DNA of 64,000 nt from Novosphingobium malaysiense (lineage in GTDB: Bacteria > Pseudomonadota > Alphaproteobacteria > Sphingomonadales > Sphingomonadaceae): positions 372,001 to 436,000 of the forward strand of contig NZ_JTDI01000003.1 of NCBI RefSeq assembly GCF_000802225.1, in the 5' to 3' direction. A program made the position numbers and the translations under genes. Below, piece after piece: positions 24,850-33,548 of the stretch (its first letter is position 1; every line of letters begins with the position of its first letter). Below the pieces are notes generated by a model. The model did no database searches, was not told the DNA's origin, and worked only from the letters and a program-made list of their open reading frames with translations.

Positions 24850-26043
24850 TTAAACCACCCAGCTCTTCGGTTCGCGCGGCATTTCGAGCATGCGCTCGGC
24901 GATGATGTTGCGCTGCACTTCCTCGCTGCCGCCGGCAATGGTCCACGCGTAGGAGTTCATGAAGTCGGCCATCCAGTTGCCGGTGTTGAGATCGCCGAAG
25001 GTGATCGGCGCGACATACTGCTCGGCCATTCCGCCCAGGCGGAGGCCCAGCTTGGAATAGGCCCGCAGCGCGCGACTGTAGGCGTTCTTGACGATCGAGG
25101 CGTCGCCGATCCGCTCGACCCCCTTGATGCGGTTGTCGAGGAACCGGTCGGCAATCGCACAAACGGCATCGACTTCGGTGACGAGTGTACCGAAATCGCG
25201 CAGGACGCCGCGGTCTTCCTCGTGTCCGTGGGTGCGGATCAGCTCGGCCACGCGGCCCAGTGCACCGCGCATGCGGTAGCCGAGTTCCATCAGCGTCAGA
25301 CCGCGCTCGCTGGCGAGCGTCGCCTGCGCCACGGCCCAGCCCTTGCCTTCCTCGCCCACGCGTTGTTCGACGGGAATCTCGACATTGTCGAGGAAGATCT
25401 CGGAGAATTCCTCGTCGCCCTGGATCTGGTGGATTGGACTGACCGAGACGCCGGGCGTCTTCATGTCCATCAGCAGGTAGGTGATGCCGGCCTGCTTCGC
25501 ACCTTCCGAGGAGGTGCGCACCAGCAGCAGGCACATGTCGGCGAACTGGGCCATGGTCGACCAGACCTTCTGGCCGTTGACGACATAGACTTCCTTGCCG
25601 TCGCGGACTTCGCGCACCGCCTTGCACTTGAGCGCGGCAAGGTCGGAGCCGGCCCCGGGTTCGGAGAAGCCCTGGCACCAGGTCTCGCCCTCGAGAATGC
25701 GGGGCATGTACTTCGCCTTCTGCTCTTCGCTGGCACATTCGTGCAACGTCGCGAAGGCATGGTAGGTCGAGACGAAGGAGAGCAGCAGGCGCGGGCAATC
25801 GGCCTTGGCCAGTTCCTCGTAGATCACTTTCTGTTCGGCCAGGGAACGGCCGCCGCCGGGATATTCCTTCGGCCAGTGCGGGATCGCGTAGCCGGCTTTC
25901 ACCAGCTTGGCGAACCAGTCGCGCTGGGTCTTGACGAAGTCTTCCTGGGTGCGGCTGGCATCGCGCCAGCCGTGCGGTTTTTCGGCTTCGAGAAAGCTGC
26001 GCACTTCGCCGCGCAGCGCTTCGAGATCAGCGTTTTCCGTCAT
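24850..26043 (-). CDS. Acyl-CoA dehydrogenase, large-subunit type
   Basis: A 397-residue acyl-CoA dehydrogenase with a complete FAD-binding region: GFSEPGAGSDLAAL near residues 125-138 and NGQKVWSTMAQFADMCLLLVR near 155-175. The C terminus reads AGGSEEVQRNIIAERMLEMPREP, which replaces the YEG glutamate of medium-chain enzymes by GGS, as in steroid and isovaleryl-like members that take the base from another helix. It is followed after one base by the small-subunit gene and preceded by a Rieske ferredoxin gene 71 bp upstream. The start at 26043 follows AGAGGGC; an earlier ATG at 26058 is possible. Confidence 0.9.
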   Translation of the reverse strand: MTENADLEALRGEVRSFLEAEKPHGWRDASRTQEDFVKTQRDWFAKLVKAGYAIPHWPKEYPGGGRSLAEQKVIYEELAKADCPRLLLSFVSTYHAFATLHECASEEQKAKYMPRILEGETWCQGFSEPGAGSDLAALKCKAVREVRDGKEVYVVNGQKVWSTMAQFADMCLLLVRTSSEGAKQAGITYLLMDMKTPGVSVSPIHQIQGDEEFSEIFLDNVEIPVEQRVGEEGKGWAVAQATLASERGLTLMELGYRMRGALGRVAELIRTHGHEEDRGVLRDFGTLVTEVDAVCAIADRFLDNRIKGVERIGDASIVKNAYSRALRAYSKLGLRLGGMAEQYVAPITFGDLNTGNWMADFMNSYAWTIAGGSEEVQRNIIAERMLEMPREPKSWVV

Positions 26044-26114
26044 GCCCTCTCCATGCACAGCGGCCCCATTCGCGTCCAGACGAGCGGCTACGCGCCCGCG
26101 ATATCGCTAATTGC

Positions 26115-26429
26115 TCAGACCGCGACTTCGATCGTATCGCCTTCGACCCGCAATTCGTATGTTTCGATCGGCAGGGTCGCAGGCGGGTTCATAGGGTTGC
26201 CGGTTTCCAGATCGAAACGCGCCCCGTGAACCGGGCACGAAATCCATCCCGCGCGCACGCGACCGCATTCCAGCGTTTCATAGGCGTGGCTGCACAGGTT
26301 GCGCACGGCAAAGAGCTTGTCCTTGCTGTTCACCAGGATCACGCTGGTCCCGTTGACGTCCACTACCTTCTTGCCGCCGGGGGGGACCTCGTCCACTTTC
26401 GCCACGGCGACGAATGTCTTTTCACTCAT
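26115..26429 (-). CDS. Rieske-type [2Fe-2S] ferredoxin
   Basis: A 104-residue Rieske protein. The cluster ligands are Cys46-x-His48 (CSH) and Cys65-x2-His68 (CPVH), in a fold of the oxygenase-ferredoxin type; there is no membrane anchor. It would pass electrons to an oxygenase or another redox enzyme in the cytoplasm. No Rieske oxygenase alpha subunit is encoded nearby; the only oxygenases in the window are the TauD-like protein, a P450 and a flavin monooxygenase. The start at 26429 (MSEKTF) matches the domain border; the Shine-Dalgarno match is weak. It is the first gene of the minus-strand transcript that continues into the two dehydrogenase genes. Confidence 0.88.
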   Translation of the reverse strand: MSEKTFVAVAKVDEVPPGGKKVVDVNGTSVILVNSKDKLFAVRNLCSHAYETLECGRVRAGWISCPVHGARFDLETGNPMNPPATLPIETYELRVEGDTIEVAV

Positions 26430-26648
26430 GTTCGGTCTTCGACTTTCTGCATTTCTCGACTGTCGCCTGAAGCAGGCAATACGTTTCGGCCCTGCGGCCC
26501 GCACCCTCATGGCGCAAGGCCGCCGCGCGCGCCAGAGCACGGCCAAGCAATTTGCAGTACCCCGGCGGTCATTTCTAGGGCAAGCCGTGGACGCGATAAG
26601 GCACACCGATGGCCCGTACAGTCAACGGATGGCCAAAGGGAGATAAGG

Positions 26649-28367
26649 GTGACAGTCGGCGAAACTTTCGATGTCGTGGTCGTGGGATCGGGTGCGGCAG
26701 GCGCCATGGCGGCACTGCGCGCGGCGGAACACGGCATGAAGGTGCTGATCGTCGAGAAGGCGCACAAGTTCGGTGGCACCTCGGCGACATCGGGCGGGGT
26801 CATGTGGATCCCGAACCACCAGCTGGATGGCGACAAGGGTGACAGCCGCGAATCCGCGCTGGAATATCTCGACGCGACCATCGGTGTGCCGGTGAACCGC
26901 GAAAGGCTCGAAGCTTTCGTGGATGAAGCGCCCAAGATGCTGGATTATCTGAAATCCACCGGGGTTCAGGTGATGGCGGCGGCGTGGCCGGACTACTATC
27001 CCGATCGCGCCGGGGCCCGCGCCGACCGCTCGGTGATCGTACCTACGTTCGACGGACGTCAGCTCGGCGATGACCGCTATGCGCTGATGCGCGAGCAGTA
27101 CAACCGCTTCAAGCTGTTCGGCCGATACGCGATGGACCTCACCGAGACCTTCGCGCTGATGATGCAGTCGAAGGGCTGGCGCACGGTCGCGGCCAAGGTG
27201 ATCGGCCGCTACTGGAAGGATCGCAGCACGCGGAAGATATCGCACCGCGACCGCCGCTTCACGCAGGGCGCGGCTTTGATGGGTGCGACCTACGAGCAGG
27301 TTTTCAAGCGCGGCGTCGAACTGCGCATGGAAACGAAGCTGGAGCGGTTGCTGGTCGACGATGGCGGCCGCGTAATCGGGGTCGAGGTTTCGAACTTCGG
27401 CCGCAAGTATCAGGTCCCGGCGCGTCACGGTGTGGTTCTGGCGGCCGGTGGCTTCGAGTGGAACCAGGAGCTGCGCGACCGTTTCTACCCGGTCCCCGGC
27501 CTCACGCGTCATTCCTCTACGCCCGAGGATGCCAACCGTGGCGAGGCGCTGATCGAGGCGGAAAAGGTCGGCGCGTCGACCGAGCATACCGAGCAGGGCT
27601 GGTGGATGCCGACGATGACGCTGCCGATGCCCAAGGCGTCGAACTTCCACGAAATCCACCAGGCGGCCTTCGACGTGGGCCGTCCGTGGAGCGTTGTGGT
27701 CAACCGCAAGGGCGTACGCTTCGTCGACGAGGCCTGCGGCTACGACCAGTTCGGTCAGGCCATGGTGCGCGACCATATGGAAACCGGTGCCAACATGCCG
27801 TGCTGGCTGATCTTCGATTCGAAGTTCCGCAAGAAGTTCAGCGCCGGCGGCCTGATGCCCACAGTTCATACACCGGAGAAGAAAGTCCCGGCAGACTGGT
27901 GGGATCATTACGTTTTCCGCGCGGATACGATCGAGGAGCTGTGCCGAAAGACCCACTTGCCGGTGGATACAGTGAAGCAGACCGTCGCCAAGATGAACGA
28001 ATATGCCAAGACCGGTGTCGATCCCGAATTCGGGCGCGGCATGAACCCCTACGACCAGATGTTCGGCGATCCCAGCTCTACGCCCAACCCGAACCTCGGC
28101 CCCATCGACAAGGCGCCGTTCTACGCGGTGCCGATCAACAACGGCGATCTCGGTACCAAGGGCGGCCTGCGCTGCGATGCGCGGGCGCGTGTACTGGACC
28201 AGCAGGGCAACCCGATCGCCGGGCTCTACGCCGCGGGCAACAATTCGGGCACGCCTTTCGGCGACACCTACCCGGGTGCCGGCGCGACCATCGGCCCGGC
28301 CATGACCTTCGGCTACGTGGCCGCCAACGACATCGCCGAGCGCGCGGGCAACCAGCGCGCCGATTGA
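26649..28367 (+). CDS. FAD-dependent 3-ketosteroid dehydrogenase-like protein (second copy)
   Basis: A 572-residue paralogue of the flavoprotein at 16387. The FAD motif VVVGSGAAGAMAAL is near residues 10-23, EKAHKFGGTSATSGG near 36-50, WPDYY at 113-117, and YPGAG at 541-545 followed by TIGPAMTFGYVAA, again with the Tyr-x3-Gly spacing of KstD enzymes. The start is a GTG at 26649 with GGGAG about 8 bp upstream; there is no ATG in a suitable position, and the FAD motif begins at the right distance. It leads a plus-strand transcript with an SDR and a second pair of acyl-CoA dehydrogenases, and is divergent from the Rieske/dehydrogenase transcript across 219 bp. Ring dehydrogenation of a steroid or other alicyclic ketone is the best guess. 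Confidence 0.82.
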   Translation: MTVGETFDVVVVGSGAAGAMAALRAAEHGMKVLIVEKAHKFGGTSATSGGVMWIPNHQLDGDKGDSRESALEYLDATIGVPVNRERLEAFVDEAPKMLDYLKSTGVQVMAAAWPDYYPDRAGARADRSVIVPTFDGRQLGDDRYALMREQYNRFKLFGRYAMDLTETFALMMQSKGWRTVAAKVIGRYWKDRSTRKISHRDRRFTQGAALMGATYEQVFKRGVELRMETKLERLLVDDGGRVIGVEVSNFGRKYQVPARHGVVLAAGGFEWNQELRDRFYPVPGLTRHSSTPEDANRGEALIEAEKVGASTEHTEQGWWMPTMTLPMPKASNFHEIHQAAFDVGRPWSVVVNRKGVRFVDEACGYDQFGQAMVRDHMETGANMPCWLIFDSKFRKKFSAGGLMPTVHTPEKKVPADWWDHYVFRADTIEELCRKTHLPVDTVKQTVAKMNEYAKTGVDPEFGRGMNPYDQMFGDPSSTPNPNLGPIDKAPFYAVPINNGDLGTKGGLRCDARARVLDQQGNPIAGLYAAGNNSGTPFGDTYPGAGATIGPAMTFGYVAANDIAERAGNQRAD

Positions 28368-28436
28368 GCGCGGCAGCCCGAACAGACATTCCCTCGTCCG
28401 CATGGATGACGGCCAAGAGATCAGGAGTACGGAAGA

Positions 28437-29210
28437 ATGCAAGGCAAGGTAGCCATCGTCACGGGCGCTGCTGGCGGCATCGGTGAGGCCTGCGTGCGGG
28501 CGCTCGTCGCGAAGGGCGTCAAGGTGCTCGGCACCGGACGCAGTGCCGACAAGCTGCAGGCCCTCAAGGAGGAACTCGGCGGCTCGGTCGAGTTCGACTT
28601 CGTGGCCGTCGATGTCACCGCGGACGATGCGCCCGAGAAGATCGTGAATGGTGCGATCGAGAAGTTCGGCCGTCTCGACATTCTCGTCAACAATGCCGGT
28701 TCGTTCAATTTCGGGCCTGTCGATCAGACCACCGACGAGATGCTCGACGAAGTGCTCGACATCTCGCTGCGCGCGCCATTCCGGTTGTGCCGCGAAGCGC
28801 TCAAGCACATGGGTGAGGGCGCCTCGATCCAGTTCATCGGCTCGACCTGGGGCATCTACGGCACGCCCGGCGGCGGAGCCTACAGCACGGTCAAGGCCGG
28901 GCAGATTGGCCTCATGCAGACCATGGCCGCCGAATACGGCCGCCGGGGCATCCGCACCAATTACGTCGCGCCTTCCGTCGTGCGCACGGGCATGACCGAT
29001 GCCTTCTGGGATCTCGACTTCTTCCGCCGCACCAATCACGAACTGACCCCGATCGAGCGCGACTGCACGGCCGAGGACATCGGCAACATGGTGGCCTTCC
29101 TCGCCTCGGACGAAGCCGGCTTCGTCAACGGCCAGACCATCGCGGTCGACGGCGGCATCTCGACGACGCGGTTTGTGGCGCCAGAGGCGGTCGCGGCGGT
29201 GCGGCAGTAG
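28437..29210 (+). CDS. Short-chain dehydrogenase/reductase
   Basis: A 257-residue classical SDR. The motif TGAAGGIG is near residues 9-16, NNAG near 85, and the active site has Ser in IGSTWGIYG and Tyr-Ser-Thr-Val-Lys near 154-158. The C-terminal extension after DGGIS (TTRFVAPEAVAAV) is longer than usual. It begins 69 bp after the flavoprotein with CAGGAG upstream and is followed by the dehydrogenase pair, so it likely handles a hydroxyl or ketone on the same substrate. Confidence 0.9.
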   Translation: MQGKVAIVTGAAGGIGEACVRALVAKGVKVLGTGRSADKLQALKEELGGSVEFDFVAVDVTADDAPEKIVNGAIEKFGRLDILVNNAGSFNFGPVDQTTDEMLDEVLDISLRAPFRLCREALKHMGEGASIQFIGSTWGIYGTPGGGAYSTVKAGQIGLMQTMAAEYGRRGIRTNYVAPSVVRTGMTDAFWDLDFFRRTNHELTPIERDCTAEDIGNMVAFLASDEAGFVNGQTIAVDGGISTTRFVAPEAVAAVRQ

Positions 29211-29330
29211 CGACCCCGGCCCGGATCGCACAGGCGATTGCGCAGGCACGCGGTGTTGTCGCGCCTGCGCTCTTGCGCCTAACGGTCCTGCCAAGGACCC
29301 GCGAGGGACGAAAACCAGGATGCTGCGCCG

Positions 29331-30476
29331 ATGCAATTCGAATGGACCGAGGAACAGGACGCTTTCCGGCACAAGATCCGGGACTTCCTCCACGCCAATC
29401 TGCCCGACGACTGGGAGAAGTTCTCCGAACACGGCCCGGCTTCCCCGGCGCTGACGGCCTTCGCCCGCGAATTTTGCGTAAAGCTGGCCGATGCCGGCAT
29501 TCTCTTCCCGCACTGGCCGGTAGAGATGGGCGGCGAAGGACTGGGGCCCTGGGAGCAGCAGATCCTCGCCGAGGAAATGTGGATCGCCGGCGAACCGCGC
29601 GGCGGCCAGTACATGAACGTCAACTGGATCGGCCCGACGCTCGAGAAATACGGCACGGACGAACAGAAGAAGCGCTATCTCGAGCCGATCACCAAGGGCC
29701 AGTCGTTGTGGTGCCAGGGCTTTTCCGAGCCCGATGCCGGGTCCGACCTTGCCGCGCTGCGCACCCGCGCCGAACTGAAGGACGGCAACTACGTCATCAA
29801 TGGCCAGAAGATCTGGACCAGTTATGCCGGGCTGGCCGACACCTGCTTCCTGCTCACCCGCACCAGCGACGACCGCAAGCGCGGGATCACCATCATCCTC
29901 GTGCCGATGGACACGCCGGGCATCACTGTGCGCCAGATCCCCTCGCTGATCGGTGAGGGCGACATCCACGAAGTGTTCTTCGACGACGTCACCGTGCCCG
30001 AAAGCGCGCGTTTCGGCGATGAAGGGCAGGCCTGGGAAATCATCGGCTATTCGCTGCGCAACGAACGCCTCGGCATTCCGCGCTTCACGCTGGCGCGCGC
30101 GGCGCTCGACCGGGCGGTGCAGATGCTCAAGGACGCCGGCGACTTCGACAGCGAATACGTGAAGATCGAGGCGGCGCGTTGCGCGGCCCTGTGCGAGGCG
30201 GCGGGCACGGCGAATTACGCCGTCGTTCAGCGCCGCGTCGACGGTCTGGCAATCGGGGCCGAGTCCAGCTCGGCGCGCTATGCCACGGTCATGGCCGAGC
30301 GCGCGGTCTGCGAATTCGTGATCGAGTTCCTGCCCGAAGGCCTCGCCGGCGCATCGCCCTATCTCAAGATGCACCACCAGCGCGGCATCGTCGCCGGTGT
30401 CGCCGCCGGTTCCGCCGAGATCCAACTCAACATCATCGCCAGCGAAGTACTGGAACTGCCCAGGGAGCCGCGCTGA
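29331..30476 (+). CDS. Acyl-CoA dehydrogenase, large-subunit type (second pair)
   Basis: A 381-residue acyl-CoA dehydrogenase. The FAD/substrate region has GFSEPDAGSDLAAL near residues 127-140 and NGQKIWTSYAGLADTCFLLTR near 154-174. The C terminus, AAGSAEIQLNIIASEVLELPREPR, lacks the YEG glutamate like its counterpart at 24850, with which it shares order and motifs. The start of the following gene overlaps its stop (TGATG), so the two are coupled. A heteromeric enzyme acting on a bulky acyl-CoA is expected. Confidence 0.9.
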   Translation: MQFEWTEEQDAFRHKIRDFLHANLPDDWEKFSEHGPASPALTAFAREFCVKLADAGILFPHWPVEMGGEGLGPWEQQILAEEMWIAGEPRGGQYMNVNWIGPTLEKYGTDEQKKRYLEPITKGQSLWCQGFSEPDAGSDLAALRTRAELKDGNYVINGQKIWTSYAGLADTCFLLTRTSDDRKRGITIILVPMDTPGITVRQIPSLIGEGDIHEVFFDDVTVPESARFGDEGQAWEIIGYSLRNERLGIPRFTLARAALDRAVQMLKDAGDFDSEYVKIEAARCAALCEAAGTANYAVVQRRVDGLAIGAESSSARYATVMAERAVCEFVIEFLPEGLAGASPYLKMHHQRGIVAGVAAGSAEIQLNIIASEVLELPREPR

Positions 30477-31393
30477 TGCAGCTTTCGCTCAACGAAGACC
30501 AGACGCAGGTCCTCGACTTCATCGACAGCCTCGCCAAGCCCTACGCCACCGTGCCGATGCACGACGTCTCGCTCGCACTCGAAAGCGCGGAGCTGGACGA
30601 GGCGCTGGTCGAAAACGGCTTCCTCGACGTCATGGCGGTCGAGGAACTCGGTCCGGTCATGGCCGCGCTCGTGATCGAGAAGCTGGCCCGCCTGCCGTTC
30701 GCGGTGGAAGCGGCGGCCTCGGCGATGGTGCGTCCACTGATCGATCCCGAACTGCCGCGCCCGCTGTGCCTGATGGAAGAGGGCAAGGCCCGCAAGCCGC
30801 TGCGCTTCCTGCGGCCAGGCGCGACCGTGGTGGTCGTCGGCCCCTCGGGCGTGAAGAGCTTCACCGCGACCGAGAACATGATTGCGCCGGCCCAGGAAGA
30901 CACGCTCTACGGCTATCCCGTCGCGTTCCTGACTTCGCAGCCCGACAGCATGACGTCACATGACGTCGATGCCGCCGAGATCCTGCGCGCCTGGCGCGTG
31001 GCGATGGCCGCCGAAGCCGCCGGGTTGCTGGGCGCAGCGCTGGCGAGCACGGTGACCTACGTGTCCGAACGCAAGCAGTTTGGGCGTCCGCTTGCGACGT
31101 TCCAGGGCATGCGTCACCGCCTTGCCGAGGACCAGGTGCTGACTAACACCGCCTACTGGATGGCCATGCGCGCGGCGGGCACGGGCTCGCAGGCGGATGC
31201 CGCGATGGCGCTGCATCACGCGCAGGAAGCGGCAAAGCGCGTGTGCTACGACTACCACCAGTTCCTTGGCGGCATGGGCATGACGCTGGAGCACCCGCTT
31301 CACCTGTGGACCTACCGCCTCAAGCTGCTCACGGCCGAACTCGGCGGGCGCGGCGCGCAGGGTCTGGCCGCAGCCGAGGCGCTCTGGGGCTGA
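30476..31393 (+). CDS. Acyl-CoA dehydrogenase, small-subunit type (second pair)
   Basis: A 305-residue dehydrogenase-family protein, well below normal length and with a reduced N-terminal half. The C-terminal helical domain keeps ERKQFGRPLATFQGMRHRLAED near residues 198-219 and QFLGGMGMTLEHPLHLW near 261-277. The central FAD-contact motif is not recognisable, so it should depend on the large subunit. It is the last gene of the plus-strand transcript; a large inverted repeat follows 23 bp downstream, between it and the convergent SDR. Confidence 0.87.
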   Translation: MQLSLNEDQTQVLDFIDSLAKPYATVPMHDVSLALESAELDEALVENGFLDVMAVEELGPVMAALVIEKLARLPFAVEAAASAMVRPLIDPELPRPLCLMEEGKARKPLRFLRPGATVVVVGPSGVKSFTATENMIAPAQEDTLYGYPVAFLTSQPDSMTSHDVDAAEILRAWRVAMAAEAAGLLGAALASTVTYVSERKQFGRPLATFQGMRHRLAEDQVLTNTAYWMAMRAAGTGSQADAAMALHHAQEAAKRVCYDYHQFLGGMGMTLEHPLHLWTYRLKLLTAELGGRGAQGLAAAEALWG

Positions 31394-31415
31394 GGCCCTC
31401 CGCCCACACACGACC

Positions 31416-31503
31416 GTCGTCCCCGCGAAGGCGGGGTCCCCGCTTTCTTCTCTGACGGCAGGGGCGTCGCAAGAAGCGGGATCCCCGCCTGCGCGGGGAT
31501 GAC
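31416..31503. repeat. Large imperfect inverted repeat, REP-like, between convergent genes
   Basis: Two copies of a palindromic unit, CGTCCCCGCGAAGGCGGGG and ATCCCCGCCTGCGCGGGGAT, are arranged head to head, giving arms of about 33 bp around a 20-bp centre. Position between converging stops (31393 and 31529) suggests a bidirectional terminator. The unit resembles dispersed intergenic repeats of alphaproteobacteria and the element at 39232. Confidence 0.75.
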
Positions 31504-31528
31504 GATTAAGGGGAACGCGTCGGCCCCC

Positions 31529-32317
31529 TCAATCCACGTCGATCATGCCTTTCGCTCCCGGGCCACCGCTTACCGCCAGTGTCTCGCCGGTGATGTAGCT
31601 CGCGGCATCGCTGGCGAGGAACGCCACCGCCTGTGCCACTTCCTCCGGCTTGCCGGGACGACGCAGCGCGAAAGCGGTCTTGGCGGCGCCAAGGGCGTCG
31701 AAGCCGGTCTTGGCCCAGCCTTTCTGCGCCAGTTCGGTCGCGGTCATGCCCGGTGCCACGGCGTTTACGCGCACGTTCGAGCCGCCCCATTCGGTCGCGG
31801 CAACCCTGGTGAACATCTGCAGGCCCGCCTTGGCCGCCGAATAGGCGCCGCAGCCCGGCGTGCCGGTGATTCCCGCCTGCGAGGAGATGTTGACGATGGC
31901 GCCGTGCCCGCTCTTCTTGAGGTGCGGGATTGCCGCGTGCGAGCAGTAGAACGCGGCATTGAGGTTCAGCTGCACGTCCTTGTCCCACATCGCCGGGGGC
32001 ATCTTGGAGAAGCCGGAAAAGCTCGACTTGCCGGCGTTGTTGATGAGGATGTCGAGGTGCCCGAAGTGCTCGACGGTCTTGTCGACGAGCGCCTGCACTT
32101 GCTCGGGGTCGGTCGCATCGGTGGGCACGCACAGCACGTCGCGTCCCGTCTCGGCGCGCAGTTCCTCGGCGGTGGCCTCGAGCGCTTCCGCCTTGCGCGC
32201 AGCGAGCACCAGATCGGCGCCGCGCTGGGCCAGCAGCCGGGCGATTTCCTTGCCGATGCCCGTGCCGCCGCCAGTCACGATGGCCACGCGGCCGCCGAGA
32301 TCGAATCCTTCCAACAT
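31529..32317 (-). CDS. Short-chain dehydrogenase/reductase
   Basis: A 262-residue classical SDR. TGGGTGIG lies near residues 14-21, NNAGKSSFSG near 92-101, and the active site is NISSQAG with Tyr-Ser-Ala-Ala-Lys near 159-163; the C terminus is GGPGAKGMIDVD. The start at 32317 (MLEGFDL) gives the normal N-terminal length; an ATG at 32329 would overlap the upstream gene by 7 bp and has GGAG directly adjacent, so the exact start is uncertain. It is co-transcribed with the DUF1214-like gene, from which it is separated by at most 5 bp. The operator at 33549 probably controls both. Confidence 0.88.
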   Translation of the reverse strand: MLEGFDLGGRVAIVTGGGTGIGKEIARLLAQRGADLVLAARKAEALEATAEELRAETGRDVLCVPTDATDPEQVQALVDKTVEHFGHLDILINNAGKSSFSGFSKMPPAMWDKDVQLNLNAAFYCSHAAIPHLKKSGHGAIVNISSQAGITGTPGCGAYSAAKAGLQMFTRVAATEWGGSNVRVNAVAPGMTATELAQKGWAKTGFDALGAAKTAFALRRPGKPEEVAQAVAFLASDAASYITGETLAVSGGPGAKGMIDVD

Positions 32318-32322
32318 CGTGC

Positions 32323-33501
32323 TCACCATCTCCGCCGGCGCTGGCAGCCCCGGACCCTCTCCTGAAGTTCGGCCGCGCGCTCCTGCGGCGATACCGTCGG
32401 GGTGTCGGGCGGGAGGTGGTTGCGCAACTCTGCGAATTTGACGCGTTTGAGCGTCGGCGTCGGGCACGAATCGCAATCGTACCAGCGCCCGTAGATCGTG
32501 CCCTGCTGGAAGCCTGCGGGATCGAGCCAGTTCGGCACGCCGGGGTCCTCGAGCGAGATGACGGCGCGGAACTTGCCGTCGCTGGACACCTTCGCGAAGT
32601 GGCCGTTGGTGCTGCTCAGCCGGTAAACGTATTCGACCGCGTTGTAGTAAGGATCGTTGAGCTGGAAGTTCCAGTACGGCCGCACTTCGGGCAATTCCGT
32701 CTCGATGATCAGCGCTTCGTCGGCCTCGAATTCGAAGACGGCGGGAATGTAGATCTGGCGCGAGAGGGCACCGCCGATGGGGGCAGGCTTGAACACGTTG
32801 ATCCCGGCTTCGTCCCGCACCTGGTTCTGCATCCAGTAGAAAAGCTTGGTGGCTTTCCCAGGCATTGCCGCCATATGCTTGATTCGCTGTAGAATTTCTT
32901 CAACCGATAGCCGCGGTTTGGGCGGTACCGGATCGAGGTTTTCGATCGACAGGACCGGGTCTACCTCTCCAGCCCAGTCGTAGGAGCGCTTGCGCACCAT
33001 CAGGACGGTCGCGCCGGGCTTGATCTGCAGCCAGTTTCCGGTGTGCCCATCCGGCTTTTCGGCGCTCAGAAGGATCTCGAAGGTCCCGTCCGGCGCGATC
33101 TGCAGATGCCGGTCGTCGAGATCGGCGTACTGCTCGCCGGTCATGTCGACATCGCCCGGATAGCCGGCGTTGTTCATCTGCGTGTTGAAAGTGATCATCT
33201 TCACCGTGCCGCGCGTGCCGGAGACGCGGTAGCGATAGGCCGGGCTTATCGGAGACTGCAGGTAGATGTCGTCCGGATTGGGCTGCAGCGTATAGACCGG
33301 GTTCCACAACGGCGACCAGTCCGGGTGCTCGGGCGTGGCGTGGAAGAACGCGAAATAGCCGTACGACATCTGCATCATGATCTGCCGGTAAACGTCGGCG
33401 CGATATTGCGGGTCGTCGGGCCGCCAGGTGTTGGCAATTCCGGCGACCGCCTCTTCAAGATCCTGCAGATAGTCGAACAACGGGCCTGGTTGTGTGGTCA
33501 T
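32323..33501 (-). CDS. DUF1214-like protein
   Basis: A 392-residue protein with the pattern of DUF1214-containing proteins: an N-terminal helical part (LFDYLQDLEEAVAGIA), a middle beta-rich part with NPDDIYLQSPISPAYRYRVSGTRGTVK and a C-terminal part with YWNFQLNDPYYNAVEY, followed by an Arg-rich tail (RGCQRRRRW). No signal peptide is seen. The catalytic role of the family is unknown; members often sit in steroid, terpenoid and aromatic gene clusters, as here. It is the first gene of the minus-strand pair controlled by the divergent promoter region with the 24-bp palindrome. Confidence 0.75.
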   Translation of the reverse strand: MTTQPGPLFDYLQDLEEAVAGIANTWRPDDPQYRADVYRQIMMQMSYGYFAFFHATPEHPDWSPLWNPVYTLQPNPDDIYLQSPISPAYRYRVSGTRGTVKMITFNTQMNNAGYPGDVDMTGEQYADLDDRHLQIAPDGTFEILLSAEKPDGHTGNWLQIKPGATVLMVRKRSYDWAGEVDPVLSIENLDPVPPKPRLSVEEILQRIKHMAAMPGKATKLFYWMQNQVRDEAGINVFKPAPIGGALSRQIYIPAVFEFEADEALIIETELPEVRPYWNFQLNDPYYNAVEYVYRLSSTNGHFAKVSSDGKFRAVISLEDPGVPNWLDPAGFQQGTIYGRWYDCDSCPTPTLKRVKFAELRNHLPPDTPTVSPQERAAELQERVRGCQRRRRW

Positions 33502-33548
33502 CGTCCTGGTGATCCTCTCCCTTGGGCCCCTGTTCGGGACTCGCCTCA

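Noticed and set aside
26622-30425. A 1267-codon open frame on the minus strand.
   Set aside because: It runs antisense to four well-supported plus-strand genes (KstD-like, SDR, dehydrogenase). Its product is rich in His, Arg and Gly without any recognisable domain, as expected for a shadow frame in G+C-rich DNA.
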